From Burkholderiales bacterium (lineage in GTDB: Bacteria; Pseudomonadota; Gammaproteobacteria; Burkholderiales; SG8-39), in NCBI GenBank assembly GCA_014860445.1, contig JACZJT010000019.1, positions 1-34,732 on the forward strand: a stretch of 34,732 nt of DNA, given 5' to 3'. Below are positions 15,271 to 25,552 of this stretch, in pieces (the stretch's first letter is position 1; each line of letters starts with the position of its first letter). The notes under the pieces were generated by a model. The model did no database searches and was not told the origin of the DNA. It worked only from the letters and a program-made list of their open reading frames with translations. The position numbers and the translations under genes are program-made.

Positions 15271-16218
15271 ATGGAATTCTTCCTGATTTCGATGTTGAAC
15301 AGCGTCTCCTACGGGCTGCTGCTGTTCATGCTTTCCTCAGGGCTCACCATCATATTCAGCATGATGGGGGTACTCAATTTCGCGCATGCGAGCTTCTACA
15401 TGATCGGCGCCTACTTTGCCTATCAGCTCAGCGGATGGCTCGGCTTCTGGCCGGCGCTGGTTTGCGCGCCCCTGCTGGTCGGCATCGTAGGCATGGCGGT
15501 CGAACGCTATGGCCTGCGCACCGTGCACAAATACGGCCACGTGGCCGAACTGCTGTTCACCTTCGGACTTGCCTACCTGATCGAAGAGGCCGTGCACCTG
15601 ATTTGGGGGCGCTCCTCGGTTCCATATGTGATACCGCCTTCCCTCGAGGGCGCGGCATTTACGCTATTTTCGACCGACTATCCGCTCTATCGCGTCTTCA
15701 TGATGGTGGTGTCCGTGAGCATGCTGATCGGTATCTACCTTACGCTGACGCGCAGCCGCATCGGGCTGGTGATCCAGGCGGCGCTAACGCACCCGCAAAC
15801 GGTGGAGACCCTGGGCCACAATGTGCCGCGCGTGTTCATGCTGGTGTTCGGCGGCGGCTCCGCGCTCGCCGGGCTGGCGGGCGTAATCGGCGGCAATGCC
15901 TTCATCACCGAACCGGGCATGGCGGCGGCGGTCGGGCCTATCGTATTCGTAGTGGTGGTGGTGGGCGGCATGGGCTCGCTTGCCGGCGCCTTCCTCGCTT
16001 CGCTGCTGATTGGCACGCTGCAGACTTTCTCGGTAGCGCTCGATTACTCCTTCGCCGACCTGCTTGCAAAACTCGGCATTAGCATTGGTCCGGACACGCC
16101 GCTGGCCGCCTTGTGGGATCTGACCATCGCACAGACCGGGCCGGTGCTGCCCTACTTGCTGATGGTGCTGATGCTCATCTTCCGGCCCAAGGGCATCCTG
16201 GGAACACGGGAAGGCTAG
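15271..16218 (+). CDS. livH: Branched-chain-type ABC transporter permease LivH
   Basis: 315-residue inner-membrane permease of the HAAT family, about eight hydrophobic helices. It opens with LLLFMLSSGLTIIFSMMGVLNFAHASFYMIG, the family's first-helix signature (IFGMMGVLNFAHG in relatives). The FVVVVVGGMGSLAGAFLASLLIG segment near 230-250 is the conserved cytoplasmic-loop region contacting the ATPase. Length is normal, and the C-terminus IFRPKGILG is typical. It follows the hairpin after the binding-protein gene and is 11 bp from livM. It forms the heterodimeric channel with LivM. Confidence 0.93.
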   Translation: MEFFLISMLNSVSYGLLLFMLSSGLTIIFSMMGVLNFAHASFYMIGAYFAYQLSGWLGFWPALVCAPLLVGIVGMAVERYGLRTVHKYGHVAELLFTFGLAYLIEEAVHLIWGRSSVPYVIPPSLEGAAFTLFSTDYPLYRVFMMVVSVSMLIGIYLTLTRSRIGLVIQAALTHPQTVETLGHNVPRVFMLVFGGGSALAGLAGVIGGNAFITEPGMAAAVGPIVFVVVVVGGMGSLAGAFLASLLIGTLQTFSVALDYSFADLLAKLGISIGPDTPLAALWDLTIAQTGPVLPYLLMVLMLIFRPKGILGTREG

Positions 16219-16229
16219 GCGCACTCTAG

Positions 16230-17504
16230 ATGGCTAAGCTCAAATACCGACCGATCAATCTGGGACGCTGGCTCGTCTGGGGCGGCACAGCCTTGGTGAT
16301 GATCATACTGCCGCTAATCCTCACCGCAGGCTTCACGCTTACCCTGCTGAGCCAGATCGGCGTGGGCATCATATTCGCACTGTCCTACAACATGCTGCTC
16401 GGGCAGGGAGGCATGCTCTCTTTCGGCCACGCCGTGTATTCCGGCCTCGGCGCCTATTTCACCGTGCATGCGCTGAACCTGATCAGCCAGGGCGCGTTCC
16501 ATTTTCCGGTCACGCTGGCGCCGATCATTGGTGGCCTGGCAGGTGCTACTTTCGGCGTCATTTTCGGCTACGTCACCACCAAGAAAGCCGGCACCACCTT
16601 CGCGATGATATCGCTTGGAATAGGCGAGATGGTGTTCGCCTGCTCGCTCATGTTCGCCGGATTCTTCGGCGGGGAGGCGGGCGTTTCCACCAACCGGGTC
16701 ATGGGCCAATCCTTCCTCGGCATTACCTACGGGCCGTCGATCCAGGTGTATTACCTGATCGTGGGCTGGGCGCTGGTGTGCATGGCGGCCATGTACGCAT
16801 GGACCCAGACACCGCTCGGGCGCATGGCCAATGCCGTGCGCGACAATCCCGAGCGCGCCGAATTCGTCGGCTACGACACCCATATGGTGCGCTTTCTCAC
16901 CCTGGTACTGTCGGGATTTTTCGCCGGCATAGCCGGCGGTCTGAGCTGCATCAATTACGAGATCGTCACGGCAGAGAACGTAGGGGCGGCGGCCTCAGGC
17001 GGCGTTCTGATCGCGACTTTCATAGGCGGTGCCGGATTCTTCTTCGGCCCCATCATCGGCACCATCGTGTTTTTCACCATGGTGACCGCCGTCGGCGCGA
17101 TGACCAAGGCCTGGCTGTTTTATCTCGGTCTTCTGTTCCTGATCATGGTGCTGTACGCCCCGGGCGGTTTCGCCAGCCTGATCCTGATGCACGTACCGGT
17201 GATCAAGGCGCGGCTGATGCGCAGATTGCTGCTGCCCTATGCGGCGGCGCTGGTCACCGGCGCGGTATTGATGGCCGGACTCGTCAGCGTGGTCGAAATG
17301 ACTTATCACTTTTCTCTCGAAGCCGGCACTGCGCCCGGCATGAAACTGTTCGGATTTGCATTCAACGTCACCAGCGCCACTCCCTGGACCGTGGCTGTCG
17401 GACTGCTCATCGGCGGCTTCGTCATTTCGCGCTTCGCCTGGGCTGCCGTGGGACGCGCCTGGGCCGACATCGTGCATATCCTGCAGGACAGGGCGGTGGT
17501 ATGA
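16230..17504 (+). CDS. livM: Branched-chain-type ABC transporter permease LivM with C-terminal extension
   Basis: 424-residue permease partner of LivH. Core signatures: SYNMLLGQGGMLSFGHAVYS, then TTKKAGTTFAMISLGIGEM, and the ATPase-contact region GGAGFFFGPIIGTIVFF. The usual LivM ends shortly after YAPGGFASLI at about residue 315. Here about 100 extra residues follow, with two more hydrophobic helices (LLLPYAAALVTGAVLMAGLV and TPWTVAVGLLIGGFVIS). Length of known LivM proteins is mostly 300-360, so this is a long form. The last codons overlap the livG ATG (ATGA). The extra helices may modulate assembly; their role is unknown. Confidence 0.92.
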   Translation: MAKLKYRPINLGRWLVWGGTALVMIILPLILTAGFTLTLLSQIGVGIIFALSYNMLLGQGGMLSFGHAVYSGLGAYFTVHALNLISQGAFHFPVTLAPIIGGLAGATFGVIFGYVTTKKAGTTFAMISLGIGEMVFACSLMFAGFFGGEAGVSTNRVMGQSFLGITYGPSIQVYYLIVGWALVCMAAMYAWTQTPLGRMANAVRDNPERAEFVGYDTHMVRFLTLVLSGFFAGIAGGLSCINYEIVTAENVGAAASGGVLIATFIGGAGFFFGPIIGTIVFFTMVTAVGAMTKAWLFYLGLLFLIMVLYAPGGFASLILMHVPVIKARLMRRLLLPYAAALVTGAVLMAGLVSVVEMTYHFSLEAGTAPGMKLFGFAFNVTSATPWTVAVGLLIGGFVISRFAWAAVGRAWADIVHILQDRAVV

Positions 17505-18250
17505 GCACTGCAATCGAACTCAGGGGCGTAACCAAGCGTTTCGGCAATACCGAGATCATTCGCGGCGTCGATCTGGCTGTTCCGCGCGGCGAGCGCCACG
17601 CCATAATCGGCCCGAACGGGGCGGGCAAGTCCACCCTGTTCAACCTGATCAGCGGTCGTTATCCGCTGTCGCACGGGGATATCCTGCTCAACGGCGAGAG
17701 CGTCTCGGGCCTGAAGCCCTTCCAGATCAACCGCAAGGGCCTGTCGCGCAGTTTCCAGGTGACCAATATTTTCCAGCGCATGTCGGTGTTCGAGAACATT
17801 CGCTGCGCGGTTCTATGGACCCTGGGCTACAAGTATTCCTTCTGGCACCGGCTCGGCGGCTTGAAAGACGCCAACCTCCACGCCGAGGAAGTGATGGAAT
17901 CGATCGGACTGAAAGCACGCCGCGACACCCCGGCCGGCGTGCTCTCCTATGCGGAACAGCGGGCGCTGGAAATCGGCGTGACCATCGCCGGCGGCGCCGA
18001 GGTGATCCTGCTCGACGAGCCGACCGCCGGCATGAGCCGCACAGAAACGTCCGATGCGGTCGAACTGATCCGCAAGGTGAGCCAGGGCAAGACGCTGATC
18101 ATGGTGGAGCACGACATGGGTGTTGTGTTCGATCTTGCCGATAAGATATCCGTACTGGTCTATGGCGAAGTCATCGCGAGCGACGTGCCCGACAATATCC
18201 GAGGCAACAAAGCCGTGCAGGAAGCCTATCTCGGAACCGAGGCGCACTAA
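17501..18250 (+). CDS. livG: ABC transporter ATP-binding protein LivG
   Basis: 249-residue ATPase on the cytoplasmic face of the importer. Walker A GPNGAGKST near residue 38, Q-loop in LSRSFQVTNIF, LivG-type signature LSYAEQRALEIG in place of LSGGQ, Walker B VILLDEPTAGMS and the switch His in MVEHDMGVV. The frame is open far upstream, but the ATG at 17501 overlaps the livM stop by 4 bp (ATGA) and gives the canonical N-terminus MSTAIELRGVTKRFG. It is translationally coupled to livM and one base from livF. Confidence 0.95.
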   Translation: MSTAIELRGVTKRFGNTEIIRGVDLAVPRGERHAIIGPNGAGKSTLFNLISGRYPLSHGDILLNGESVSGLKPFQINRKGLSRSFQVTNIFQRMSVFENIRCAVLWTLGYKYSFWHRLGGLKDANLHAEEVMESIGLKARRDTPAGVLSYAEQRALEIGVTIAGGAEVILLDEPTAGMSRTETSDAVELIRKVSQGKTLIMVEHDMGVVFDLADKISVLVYGEVIASDVPDNIRGNKAVQEAYLGTEAH

Positions 18251-18251
18251 G

Positions 18252-18953
18252 ATGCTGGAAGTCAAAGACCTGCAAGCGTTCTACGGCAAGAGCCACATTC
18301 TGCACGGCGTGCATCTGCAGGTGGGGCACGGCGAAATCGTCAGCCTGCTGGGCCGGAACGGCGTCGGCCGTTCCACCACCATCAAGGCGATCATGGGCCA
18401 GGTCGAGGCCGAGGGTTCCGTGATTTTCAAGAACGAGCAAATGCTGGGGCTCAAGGCTTTTCAGATCGCGCACAAGGGCTTGGGCTACGTGCCGGAGATG
18501 CGCGACATATTTCCCACGCTCACGGTTGAGCAGAACCTTATTCTCGGAATGAAGGGCGCGAAGCCGGACAAGTCGGCGCGCTGGAACCTCGCCGACATGT
18601 ACCGCCTGTTTCCGCGCCTTGAAGAACGCGCCAAAGTCGAGGCCGGCATGATCTCAGGCGGCGAGCAGCAGATGCTGACGCTGTGCCGCACGCTCATGGG
18701 CGATCCCGACCTGATCATGATCGACGAACCCACCGAGGGTTTGGCGCCGAAAATCGTCGAATTGGTGGCCGAACTGTTCAACGAAATTGCAAGACGCGGC
18801 GTGTCCATCCTGCTGGTGGAGCAGAAACTCGCGATCGCGCTCAATATTTCGCAGCGCCTGTACGTGATGGGCCACGGCCGCATCGTGTTCGAAGGCACGC
18901 CGCAGGAGCTGCGCGAAAATAGTACAATCCGCAAGGAGTGGCTCGAGGTATGA
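18252..18953 (+). CDS. livF: ABC transporter ATP-binding protein LivF (Walker A Lys replaced by Arg)
   Basis: 233-residue second ATPase of the importer. The start MLEVKDLQAFYGKSHILHGV is canonical, one base after the livG stop. Signature ISGGEQQMLTLCRTLM, Walker B LIMIDEPTEGLAP and a switch region ILLVEQKLAIAL (Gln at the His position, usual in LivF) are present. The Walker A reads GRNGVGRSTT: the invariant Lys is Arg (codon CGT at 18369-18371). I recall similar Arg variants in some betaproteobacterial LivF proteins, so the gene is probably functional, with asymmetry between the two ATPases. No frameshift or other decay is seen. Confidence 0.94.
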   Translation: MLEVKDLQAFYGKSHILHGVHLQVGHGEIVSLLGRNGVGRSTTIKAIMGQVEAEGSVIFKNEQMLGLKAFQIAHKGLGYVPEMRDIFPTLTVEQNLILGMKGAKPDKSARWNLADMYRLFPRLEERAKVEAGMISGGEQQMLTLCRTLMGDPDLIMIDEPTEGLAPKIVELVAELFNEIARRGVSILLVEQKLAIALNISQRLYVMGHGRIVFEGTPQELRENSTIRKEWLEV

Positions 18954-19069
18954 CCTCCGAGTCCTGATCCAGCCGATACACCGCAGAGGACTGGGCGCGG
19001 GGAATGTGCCCCGGTTTCCGCCGCGTCTTCCACGCCCTCCGCAGTTCCAGTTTTTTCTCAGGAGTCCCC

Positions 19070-21148
<2,079 letters not shown>

Positions 21149-21175
21149 AGAGGTTTCGGCATAGGGAATTTGCGA

Positions 21176-21190
21176 GGGGGCGCCGCCCCC
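21176..21190 (+). terminator. Hairpin between fadJ and thiolase genes
   Basis: GGGGGCG-C-CGCCCCC is an inverted repeat followed by TTGTTCG. The minimal loop weakens it; the actual stem would be five G-C pairs with a five-base loop. It could reduce read-through from fadJ into the thiolase gene or stabilise the upstream mRNA. Confidence 0.3.
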
Positions 21191-21240
21191 TTGTTCGAAC
21201 CCTTCTTAATCCCGGATAAAAGCACTTTCAGGAGATCAGC

Positions 21241-22419
21241 ATGACAGACGCCGTAATCGTTTCCACCGCACGCACCGGCCTCGCCAAGTCCTGGCGCGGC
21301 GCCCTCAATATGACTCACGGCGCCAGCATGGGCGGCCACGTGGTCAAGCACGCGATGGAGCGTGCCAAGATCGACCCCGCCGAAGTCGAGGACGTGCTCA
21401 TGGGCTGCGCCACCCCCGAAGGCGCGACCGGCTCCAACATCGCGCGCCAGATCGCGTTGCGTGCGGGCTGCCCGGTCACCACCGCGGGCGCCACCGTAAA
21501 CCGCTTCTGCTCCTCCGGACTGCAGACCATCGCCATGGCGGCGCAGCGCATCATCGCCGGCGAGGGGGACATTTTCGTGGCAGGCGGGCTGGAGGCAATC
21601 TCCTGCGTACAGAACGAAGCCAACCGGCACATGATCCAGGAGGTCTGGCTGAAAGAGAACAAGCCCGAAATCTACTGGAACATGCTGCAGACCGCCGAGC
21701 AGGTGGCCAAGCGCTACAAGATTCCGCGCGAAGTGCAGGACCAGTACGGCGCACGCAGCCAGCAGCGCGCGTCCAAGGCGCAGGGCGAAGGCAAGTTCGA
21801 TGACGAGATCGTACCCTTCACCACCGTCATGGGCGTGGGCGACAAGGCCACCGGCATGCTGATGACGCGCGAAGTGACCCTGACGAAGGACGAAGGCATA
21901 CGCGCCGACACCACGTTCGAGGGTGTGTCCAAGATCAAACCGGTGTTCCCGGACGGCGTGATCTCGGCAGGCAACGCCAGCCAGTTCTCCGATGGCGCAT
22001 CGGCGGCGGTGATCATGAACGCCAAAGTGGCCGAGCAGAAAGGGCTCAAGCCCCTGGGCATTTTCCGCGGCTTCGCGGTGGCCGGCTGCGAACCCGACGA
22101 AATGGGCATCGGGCCGGTATTCGCGATCCCGAAGCTGTTGAAGCGTACCGGCGTCAAGCTGGAAGACATCGATCTGTGGGAACTGAACGAGGCGTTCGCG
22201 GTGCAGGTAATCTACTGCCGCGACAAGCTGGGCATCCCCGATGACCGGCTGAACGTCAACGGCGGCGCCATTGCTGTCGGCCATCCCTACGGCATGTCCG
22301 GCTCGCGGCTGACCGGCCATGCGCTGATCGAAGGCAAGCGCCGCGGCGCCAAGCTCGTCGTCGTGACCATGTGCATCGGCGGCGGCCAGGGCGCAGCCGG
22401 ATTGTTCGAAGTCGTATAA
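21241..22419 (+). CDS. Acetyl-CoA acyltransferase (3-ketoacyl-CoA thiolase)
   Basis: 392-residue degradative thiolase: 3-ketoacyl-CoA + CoA gives acyl-CoA shortened by two carbons + acetyl-CoA. Nucleophilic Cys near 90 in [19 protein letters not shown] near 317; His in [16 protein letters not shown]; and second Cys at 378 in [11 protein letters not shown]. All canonical residues are present and the length is normal. Ribosome site GGAG precedes the ATG. The frame ends 8 bp before the ATG of the biotinyl carrier. It forms the last beta-oxidation step with the upstream FadJ-like enzyme. Confidence 0.95.
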   Translation: MTDAVIVSTARTGLAKSWRGALNMTHGASMGGHVVKHAMERAKIDPAEVEDVLMGCATPEGATGSNIARQIALRAGCPVTTAGATVNRFCSSGLQTIAMAAQRIIAGEGDIFVAGGLEAISCVQNEANRHMIQEVWLKENKPEIYWNMLQTAEQVAKRYKIPREVQDQYGARSQQRASKAQGEGKFDDEIVPFTTVMGVGDKATGMLMTREVTLTKDEGIRADTTFEGVSKIKPVFPDGVISAGNASQFSDGASAAVIMNAKVAEQKGLKPLGIFRGFAVAGCEPDEMGIGPVFAIPKLLKRTGVKLEDIDLWELNEAFAVQVIYCRDKLGIPDDRLNVNGGAIAVGHPYGMSGSRLTGHALIEGKRRGAKLVVVTMCIGGGQGAAGLFEVV

Positions 22420-22427
22420 AGGCAATC

Positions 22428-22646
22428 ATGCCCGGCACGAAAGTCGTCAGCGACATTGCCGGCAAGGTCTGGAAAATCGAAGCCGCTGCCGGCGCCAAAG
22501 TGGCGCGGGACGATACCGTGCTCATCCTCGAATCGATGAAAATGGAAATCCCGGTCTCCGCGCCATGCGCGGGCACCGTGATTGAAATCTATTTCAGGGA
22601 AGGCGAGGTGGTGGGCGAAGGCGACGTCGTCGCGATCATCGAATAG
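22428..22646 (+). CDS. Stand-alone biotinyl carrier (BCCP-like) protein
   Basis: 72-residue biotinyl/lipoyl-attachment domain and nothing else. The biotinylation motif LESMKMEIPV (Lys in MKM) is flanked by the typical beta-hammerhead: GKVWKIEAAAGAKV before and APCAGTVIEIYFREGEVVGEGD after. Stand-alone carriers of 70-80 residues belong to acyl-CoA carboxylases (acetyl-, propionyl-, methylcrotonyl- or geranyl-CoA). No biotin carboxylase or carboxyltransferase gene is in the window, so its partners are elsewhere or it has another role. Start chosen at ATG 22428, which gives the conserved N-terminus; an upstream extension overlaps the thiolase gene. It lies tightly between thiolase and acyl-CoA dehydrogenase genes. 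Confidence 0.9.
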   Translation: MPGTKVVSDIAGKVWKIEAAAGAKVARDDTVLILESMKMEIPVSAPCAGTVIEIYFREGEVVGEGDVVAIIE

Positions 22647-22667
22647 GCAGCCCCCGGGCGCAAACCC

Positions 22668-24479
22668 ATGCAATCCAAAATCCTTTCCCGACGCGACCTC
22701 GAGTTCATCCTCTACGAACTGCTCGATGTCTGTGCGCTGACCAGCCGCCCGCGCTACGCCGACCACACGCGCGAGACCTTCGAGGCGGCGCTCGATACCT
22801 GCGAGCGCATGGCGACCGAACTGTTCGAGCCGCACTACCGCAAGAACGATCTGAACGAGCCGCACTTCGATGGCGATAAGGTGCACATCATTCCCGAGGT
22901 GAAGCAGGCGCTGGATGCCTTTTGCCAGGCCGGGCTGATGGCAGCCGGACAGGATTACGATCTGGGCGGCATGCAACTGCCGGTGACGGTGAATTCCGCC
23001 TGCTTTGCCTGGTTCAAGGGCGCCAATGTCTCCTCGGCCGGTTACCCCTTCCTCACGATCGGCAACGCCAATCTGCTGCTCGCGCACGGCTCGAAGCAGC
23101 AAATCGACACCTACGTCCGGCCGATGATGGAAGGGCGTTTCTTCGGCACCATGTGCCTGTCCGAGCCGCAGGCCGGCTCCTCGCTCGCCGATATCAAGAC
23201 CCGCGCCGAGCCGCAAGCGGACGGCAGCTACCGCCTGTTCGGCAACAAGATGTGGATATCGGCCGGCGAGCACGAATTGTCCGAAAACATCGTCCACCTG
23301 GTGCTGGCGAAAATCCCGGGCGCGCCGCCCGGCGTCAAGGGCATATCGCTGTTCATCGTGCCGAAGAGACTCGTCAACGAAGACGGGTCGCTGGGCGAGC
23401 GCAACGACGTGGTGCTCGCCGGCCTGAATCACAAAATGGGCTATCGCGGCATCACCAACACGCTGCTCAATTTCGGTGAAGGCAAGTTCACGCCGGGCAA
23501 CGCACCCGGCGCCGTCGGCTATCTGGTGGGCGAACCCAACCACGGGCTCGCCTGCATGTTCCACATGATGAACGAGGCGCGCATCGGCGTCGGCATGGGC
23601 GCGGTGCTGCTCGGCTACACCGGCTATCTGCATGCGCTGGACTATGCGCGCAACCGGCCGCAGGGGCGTCATCCGGGCGCGAAGAATCCGGGCACGCCGC
23701 AGGTGCCGATCGTCGAGCACGCGGACGTGCGCCGCATGCTGCTGGCGCAGAAATCCTACGTCGAGGGCGGGCTCGCCCTGTGCCTGTACTGCGCGCGGCT
23801 GGTGGACGAACAGAAAACCGCCGGGAGCAAGGAGGCGCGACAAGAGGCGGGGCTGCTGCTGGACATGCTCACGCCCATAGCGAAAAGCTGGCCCTCGCAA
23901 TGGTGTCTGGAGGCGAACAGCCTCGCGATCCAGGTGCACGGCGGCTACGGCTACACGCGCGACTACAAGGTGGAGCTACTCTACCGCGACAACCGCCTCA
24001 ACCCCATCCACGAAGGCACGCACGGCATCCAGGGCCTGGACCTGCTCGGGCGCAAGGCGGTCATGCAGGGCGGCGCCGCGTTCAAGGCGCTCGCCGGCGC
24101 AATCGACAAGACGGTGCAGCTTGGCCTGCAGCACGAGGATGCGCAAACGCGACGCTACGCCGCCGACCTGGCGAACATCAGCAAGCGCATCGCCGAGACC
24201 ACGCGCAAGCTGTACGCACCGAACGACCTGGACAAGACGCTCGCGAATTCCTCCGTGTACCTGGAGGCCTTCGGCCACATGGTGGTGGCGTGGATCTGGC
24301 TCGAGCAATCGCTCGCTGCATCGCGCAACTACACGGAAGCAGACAGCGATTTCTACCACGGCAAGTGGCAGGCCTGCCGCTACTTCTTCCTTTGGGAACT
24401 GCCGAAGGTCGGGCCGATGCTCGACCTGCTGGAGAGCATCGACACCACGACGCTGGATATGCGCGACGCGTGGTTCTAG
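22668..24479 (+). CDS. Acyl-CoA dehydrogenase, FadE/DmdC-like large form
   Basis: 603-residue FAD enzyme making 2-enoyl-CoA, passing electrons to ETF. Core ACAD segments: FFGTMCLSEPQAGSSLADIKTRA (FAD site), GNKMWISAGEHEL, and GGYGYTRDYKVELLYRDNRLNPIHEGTHGIQ, where the Glu of IHEGT near 448 is the catalytic base. A C-terminal extra helical region of about 120 residues (as in PF12806 proteins) gives the 590-600 length of 3-methylmercaptopropionyl-CoA dehydrogenase (DmdC) and related long FadE-type enzymes. Its substrate could be a fatty or branched acyl-CoA; DMSP metabolism is not implied by length alone. The ribosome site is weak. It belongs to the rightward operon. Confidence 0.94.
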   Translation: MQSKILSRRDLEFILYELLDVCALTSRPRYADHTRETFEAALDTCERMATELFEPHYRKNDLNEPHFDGDKVHIIPEVKQALDAFCQAGLMAAGQDYDLGGMQLPVTVNSACFAWFKGANVSSAGYPFLTIGNANLLLAHGSKQQIDTYVRPMMEGRFFGTMCLSEPQAGSSLADIKTRAEPQADGSYRLFGNKMWISAGEHELSENIVHLVLAKIPGAPPGVKGISLFIVPKRLVNEDGSLGERNDVVLAGLNHKMGYRGITNTLLNFGEGKFTPGNAPGAVGYLVGEPNHGLACMFHMMNEARIGVGMGAVLLGYTGYLHALDYARNRPQGRHPGAKNPGTPQVPIVEHADVRRMLLAQKSYVEGGLALCLYCARLVDEQKTAGSKEARQEAGLLLDMLTPIAKSWPSQWCLEANSLAIQVHGGYGYTRDYKVELLYRDNRLNPIHEGTHGIQGLDLLGRKAVMQGGAAFKALAGAIDKTVQLGLQHEDAQTRRYAADLANISKRIAETTRKLYAPNDLDKTLANSSVYLEAFGHMVVAWIWLEQSLAASRNYTEADSDFYHGKWQACRYFFLWELPKVGPMLDLLESIDTTTLDMRDAWF

Positions 24480-24506
24480 TTTGAATTCTTTTAGGAGACC
24501 GCCGCA

Positions 24507-25283
24507 ATGAGCGTGAAAAAGCTTTTCGACTTGACCGGCAAAGTGGCGCTGATCACCGGCGGCTCGCGCGGCCTGGGGCTGCAGATCGCTGAGGCGCTGG
24601 GCGAAATGGGCGCCAAGCTCGCCCTGACCGCGCGCAAAAGCGAGGAATTGGCGCAGGCCAAGGAGCATCTGGAGCGGATGCATCTGGAAGTGTTCACCCA
24701 GCCCTGCGATCACAGCAAGGCGGCCAGCATCCAGCCGGTGATCGAGAGCATCGTCAAGCACTATGGGCAGATCGACATCCTGGTCAACAATGCCGGCGCG
24801 ACCTGGGGCGCGCCCGCCGAGGATCATCCGCTGGAGGCCTGGGAAAAAGTCATGAACCTCAACGTCACCGGACTGTTCCTGACCACGCAACTGGTGGGAA
24901 AACTGTCGATGATTCCGCGGCGTTACGGGCGCATCGTCAACATCGCATCCATCGCCGGACTGCTCGGCAACGACATGCGCATGCAGCGCTCGCTCGCCTA
25001 TAACACCAGCAAGGGCGCCGTGGTCAACATGACGCGCGCCCTCGCCGCCGAATGGGGGCAGTTCAACATCACGGTGAATGCTATCGCGCCTGGCTTCTTC
25101 CCGTCGAAAATGACGCAGTGGATCCTGGGACAGATCGGCGAGGCCACCATCGCCCAGACCCCGCTCGCCCGCCTCGGCGGCGACGAGGACCTGAAAGGGC
25201 TGGCGACGCTGTTTGCCTCCGACGCCGCGGCGCACATCACCGGCCAGATCGTCGCCGTCGACGGCGGCGCCTCCATCATCTAG
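24507..25283 (+). CDS. Short-chain dehydrogenase/reductase (SDR)
   Basis: 258-residue classical SDR. Cofactor loop TGGSRGLGLQIAE at about 17-29; NNAGATWG near 93; Ser in IVNIASIAGLLG near 148; and the active-site Tyr-Lys in YNTSKGAV near 166. The C-terminus GQIVAVDGGASII is typical. It resembles gluconate 5-dehydrogenase/FabG-like enzymes. Arg after the glycine loop suggests NADP(H). In this operon it may oxidise or reduce a 3-hydroxyacyl- or alcohol intermediate. Strong ribosome site TAGGAGA. It is the last gene of the rightward operon. Confidence 0.92.
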   Translation: MSVKKLFDLTGKVALITGGSRGLGLQIAEALGEMGAKLALTARKSEELAQAKEHLERMHLEVFTQPCDHSKAASIQPVIESIVKHYGQIDILVNNAGATWGAPAEDHPLEAWEKVMNLNVTGLFLTTQLVGKLSMIPRRYGRIVNIASIAGLLGNDMRMQRSLAYNTSKGAVVNMTRALAAEWGQFNITVNAIAPGFFPSKMTQWILGQIGEATIAQTPLARLGGDEDLKGLATLFASDAAAHITGQIVAVDGGASII

Positions 25284-25300
25284 AACGCGGAACCGCGTTC
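25283..25300 (+). terminator. Hairpin at the end of the beta-oxidation operon
   Basis: GAACGCG-GAAC-CGCGTTC is a perfect 7-bp stem with a tetraloop, overlapping the last base of the SDR stop. A second stem (CCCGGC...GCCGGG, about 25315-25336) follows. There is no T-run, so termination may be Rho-dependent. A pair of hairpins at the operon end supports a transcript boundary. Confidence 0.4.
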
Positions 25301-25391
25301 CCATCCTCCACTAGCCCGGCAGGGGGAAACGCCGGGGCACCGCCCTCGACGCCCCCTGGTTTCGCCCGCGACCCCCGGGCGTGGGCGACCT

Positions 25392-25405
25392 TTGATATAG
25401 GTCAA
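25392..25405. promoter_or_regulatory. FNR-like binding site upstream of CBS-domain gene
   Basis: TTGATATAGGTCAA matches the FNR consensus TTGAT-N4-ATCAA at 9 of 10 positions. A -10-like TAGCAT lies at 25427-25432, about 31 bp from the site centre, close to class II activator spacing. Transcription would start near 25440, leaving a leader of about 113 nt before the CBS gene. Function is inferred. Confidence 0.5.
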
Positions 25406-25411
25406 CTGAGC

Positions 25412-25429
25412 CTACCGAAACCTCGGTAG
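25412..25429. promoter_or_regulatory. 18-bp inverted repeat next to the FNR-like site
   Basis: CTACCG-AAACCT-CGGTAG is a perfect 6-bp inverted repeat lying between the FNR-like box and the putative -10. It could be an operator or an mRNA hairpin. Confidence 0.35.
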
Positions 25430-25486
25430 CATCACTTTCAGGGGGGAGTACAAGAAAGCCAGGGCGAGCAGGCCGGGTTCGGTCGT

Positions 25487-25499
25487 CACCGTATCGGTG
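25487..25499. promoter_or_regulatory. 13-bp palindrome shared with 13655-13667
   Basis: CACCGTATCGGTG (with matching T and A outside, giving 6-bp arms) differs at one central base from the palindrome in the ligase/ABC divergent region. It lies 53 bp before the CBS gene, inside the predicted leader. Confidence 0.4.
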
Positions 25500-25552
25500 A
25501 GACAGACCTGTCCGCGCTGCGCACAGGCTTCGACACCATATTGGGATAGCAG

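Noticed and set aside
16778-17500. Upstream extension of livG to 16778
   Set aside because: It would overlap livM by more than 700 bp in another frame, and the extension is Arg/His-rich. The ATGA overlap at 17501 gives the canonical start.
13872-18953. Reading the ABC importer as a branched-chain amino acid system
   Set aside because: The family is right, but the operon context (acyl-CoA ligase and beta-oxidation genes) argues for a carboxylate substrate. I keep liv symbols only as family names.
22668-24479. Calling the acyl-CoA dehydrogenase DmdC and the ligase DmdB as a DMSP pathway
   Set aside because: These families are broad, and neither DmdA nor the DmdD-type hydratase is identifiable. 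Length and motif similarity do not establish DMSP use.
23976-25304. 442-codon minus-strand frame across the end of the acyl-CoA dehydrogenase and the SDR genes
   Set aside because: It covers two well-supported plus-strand genes and shows no protein family signature.
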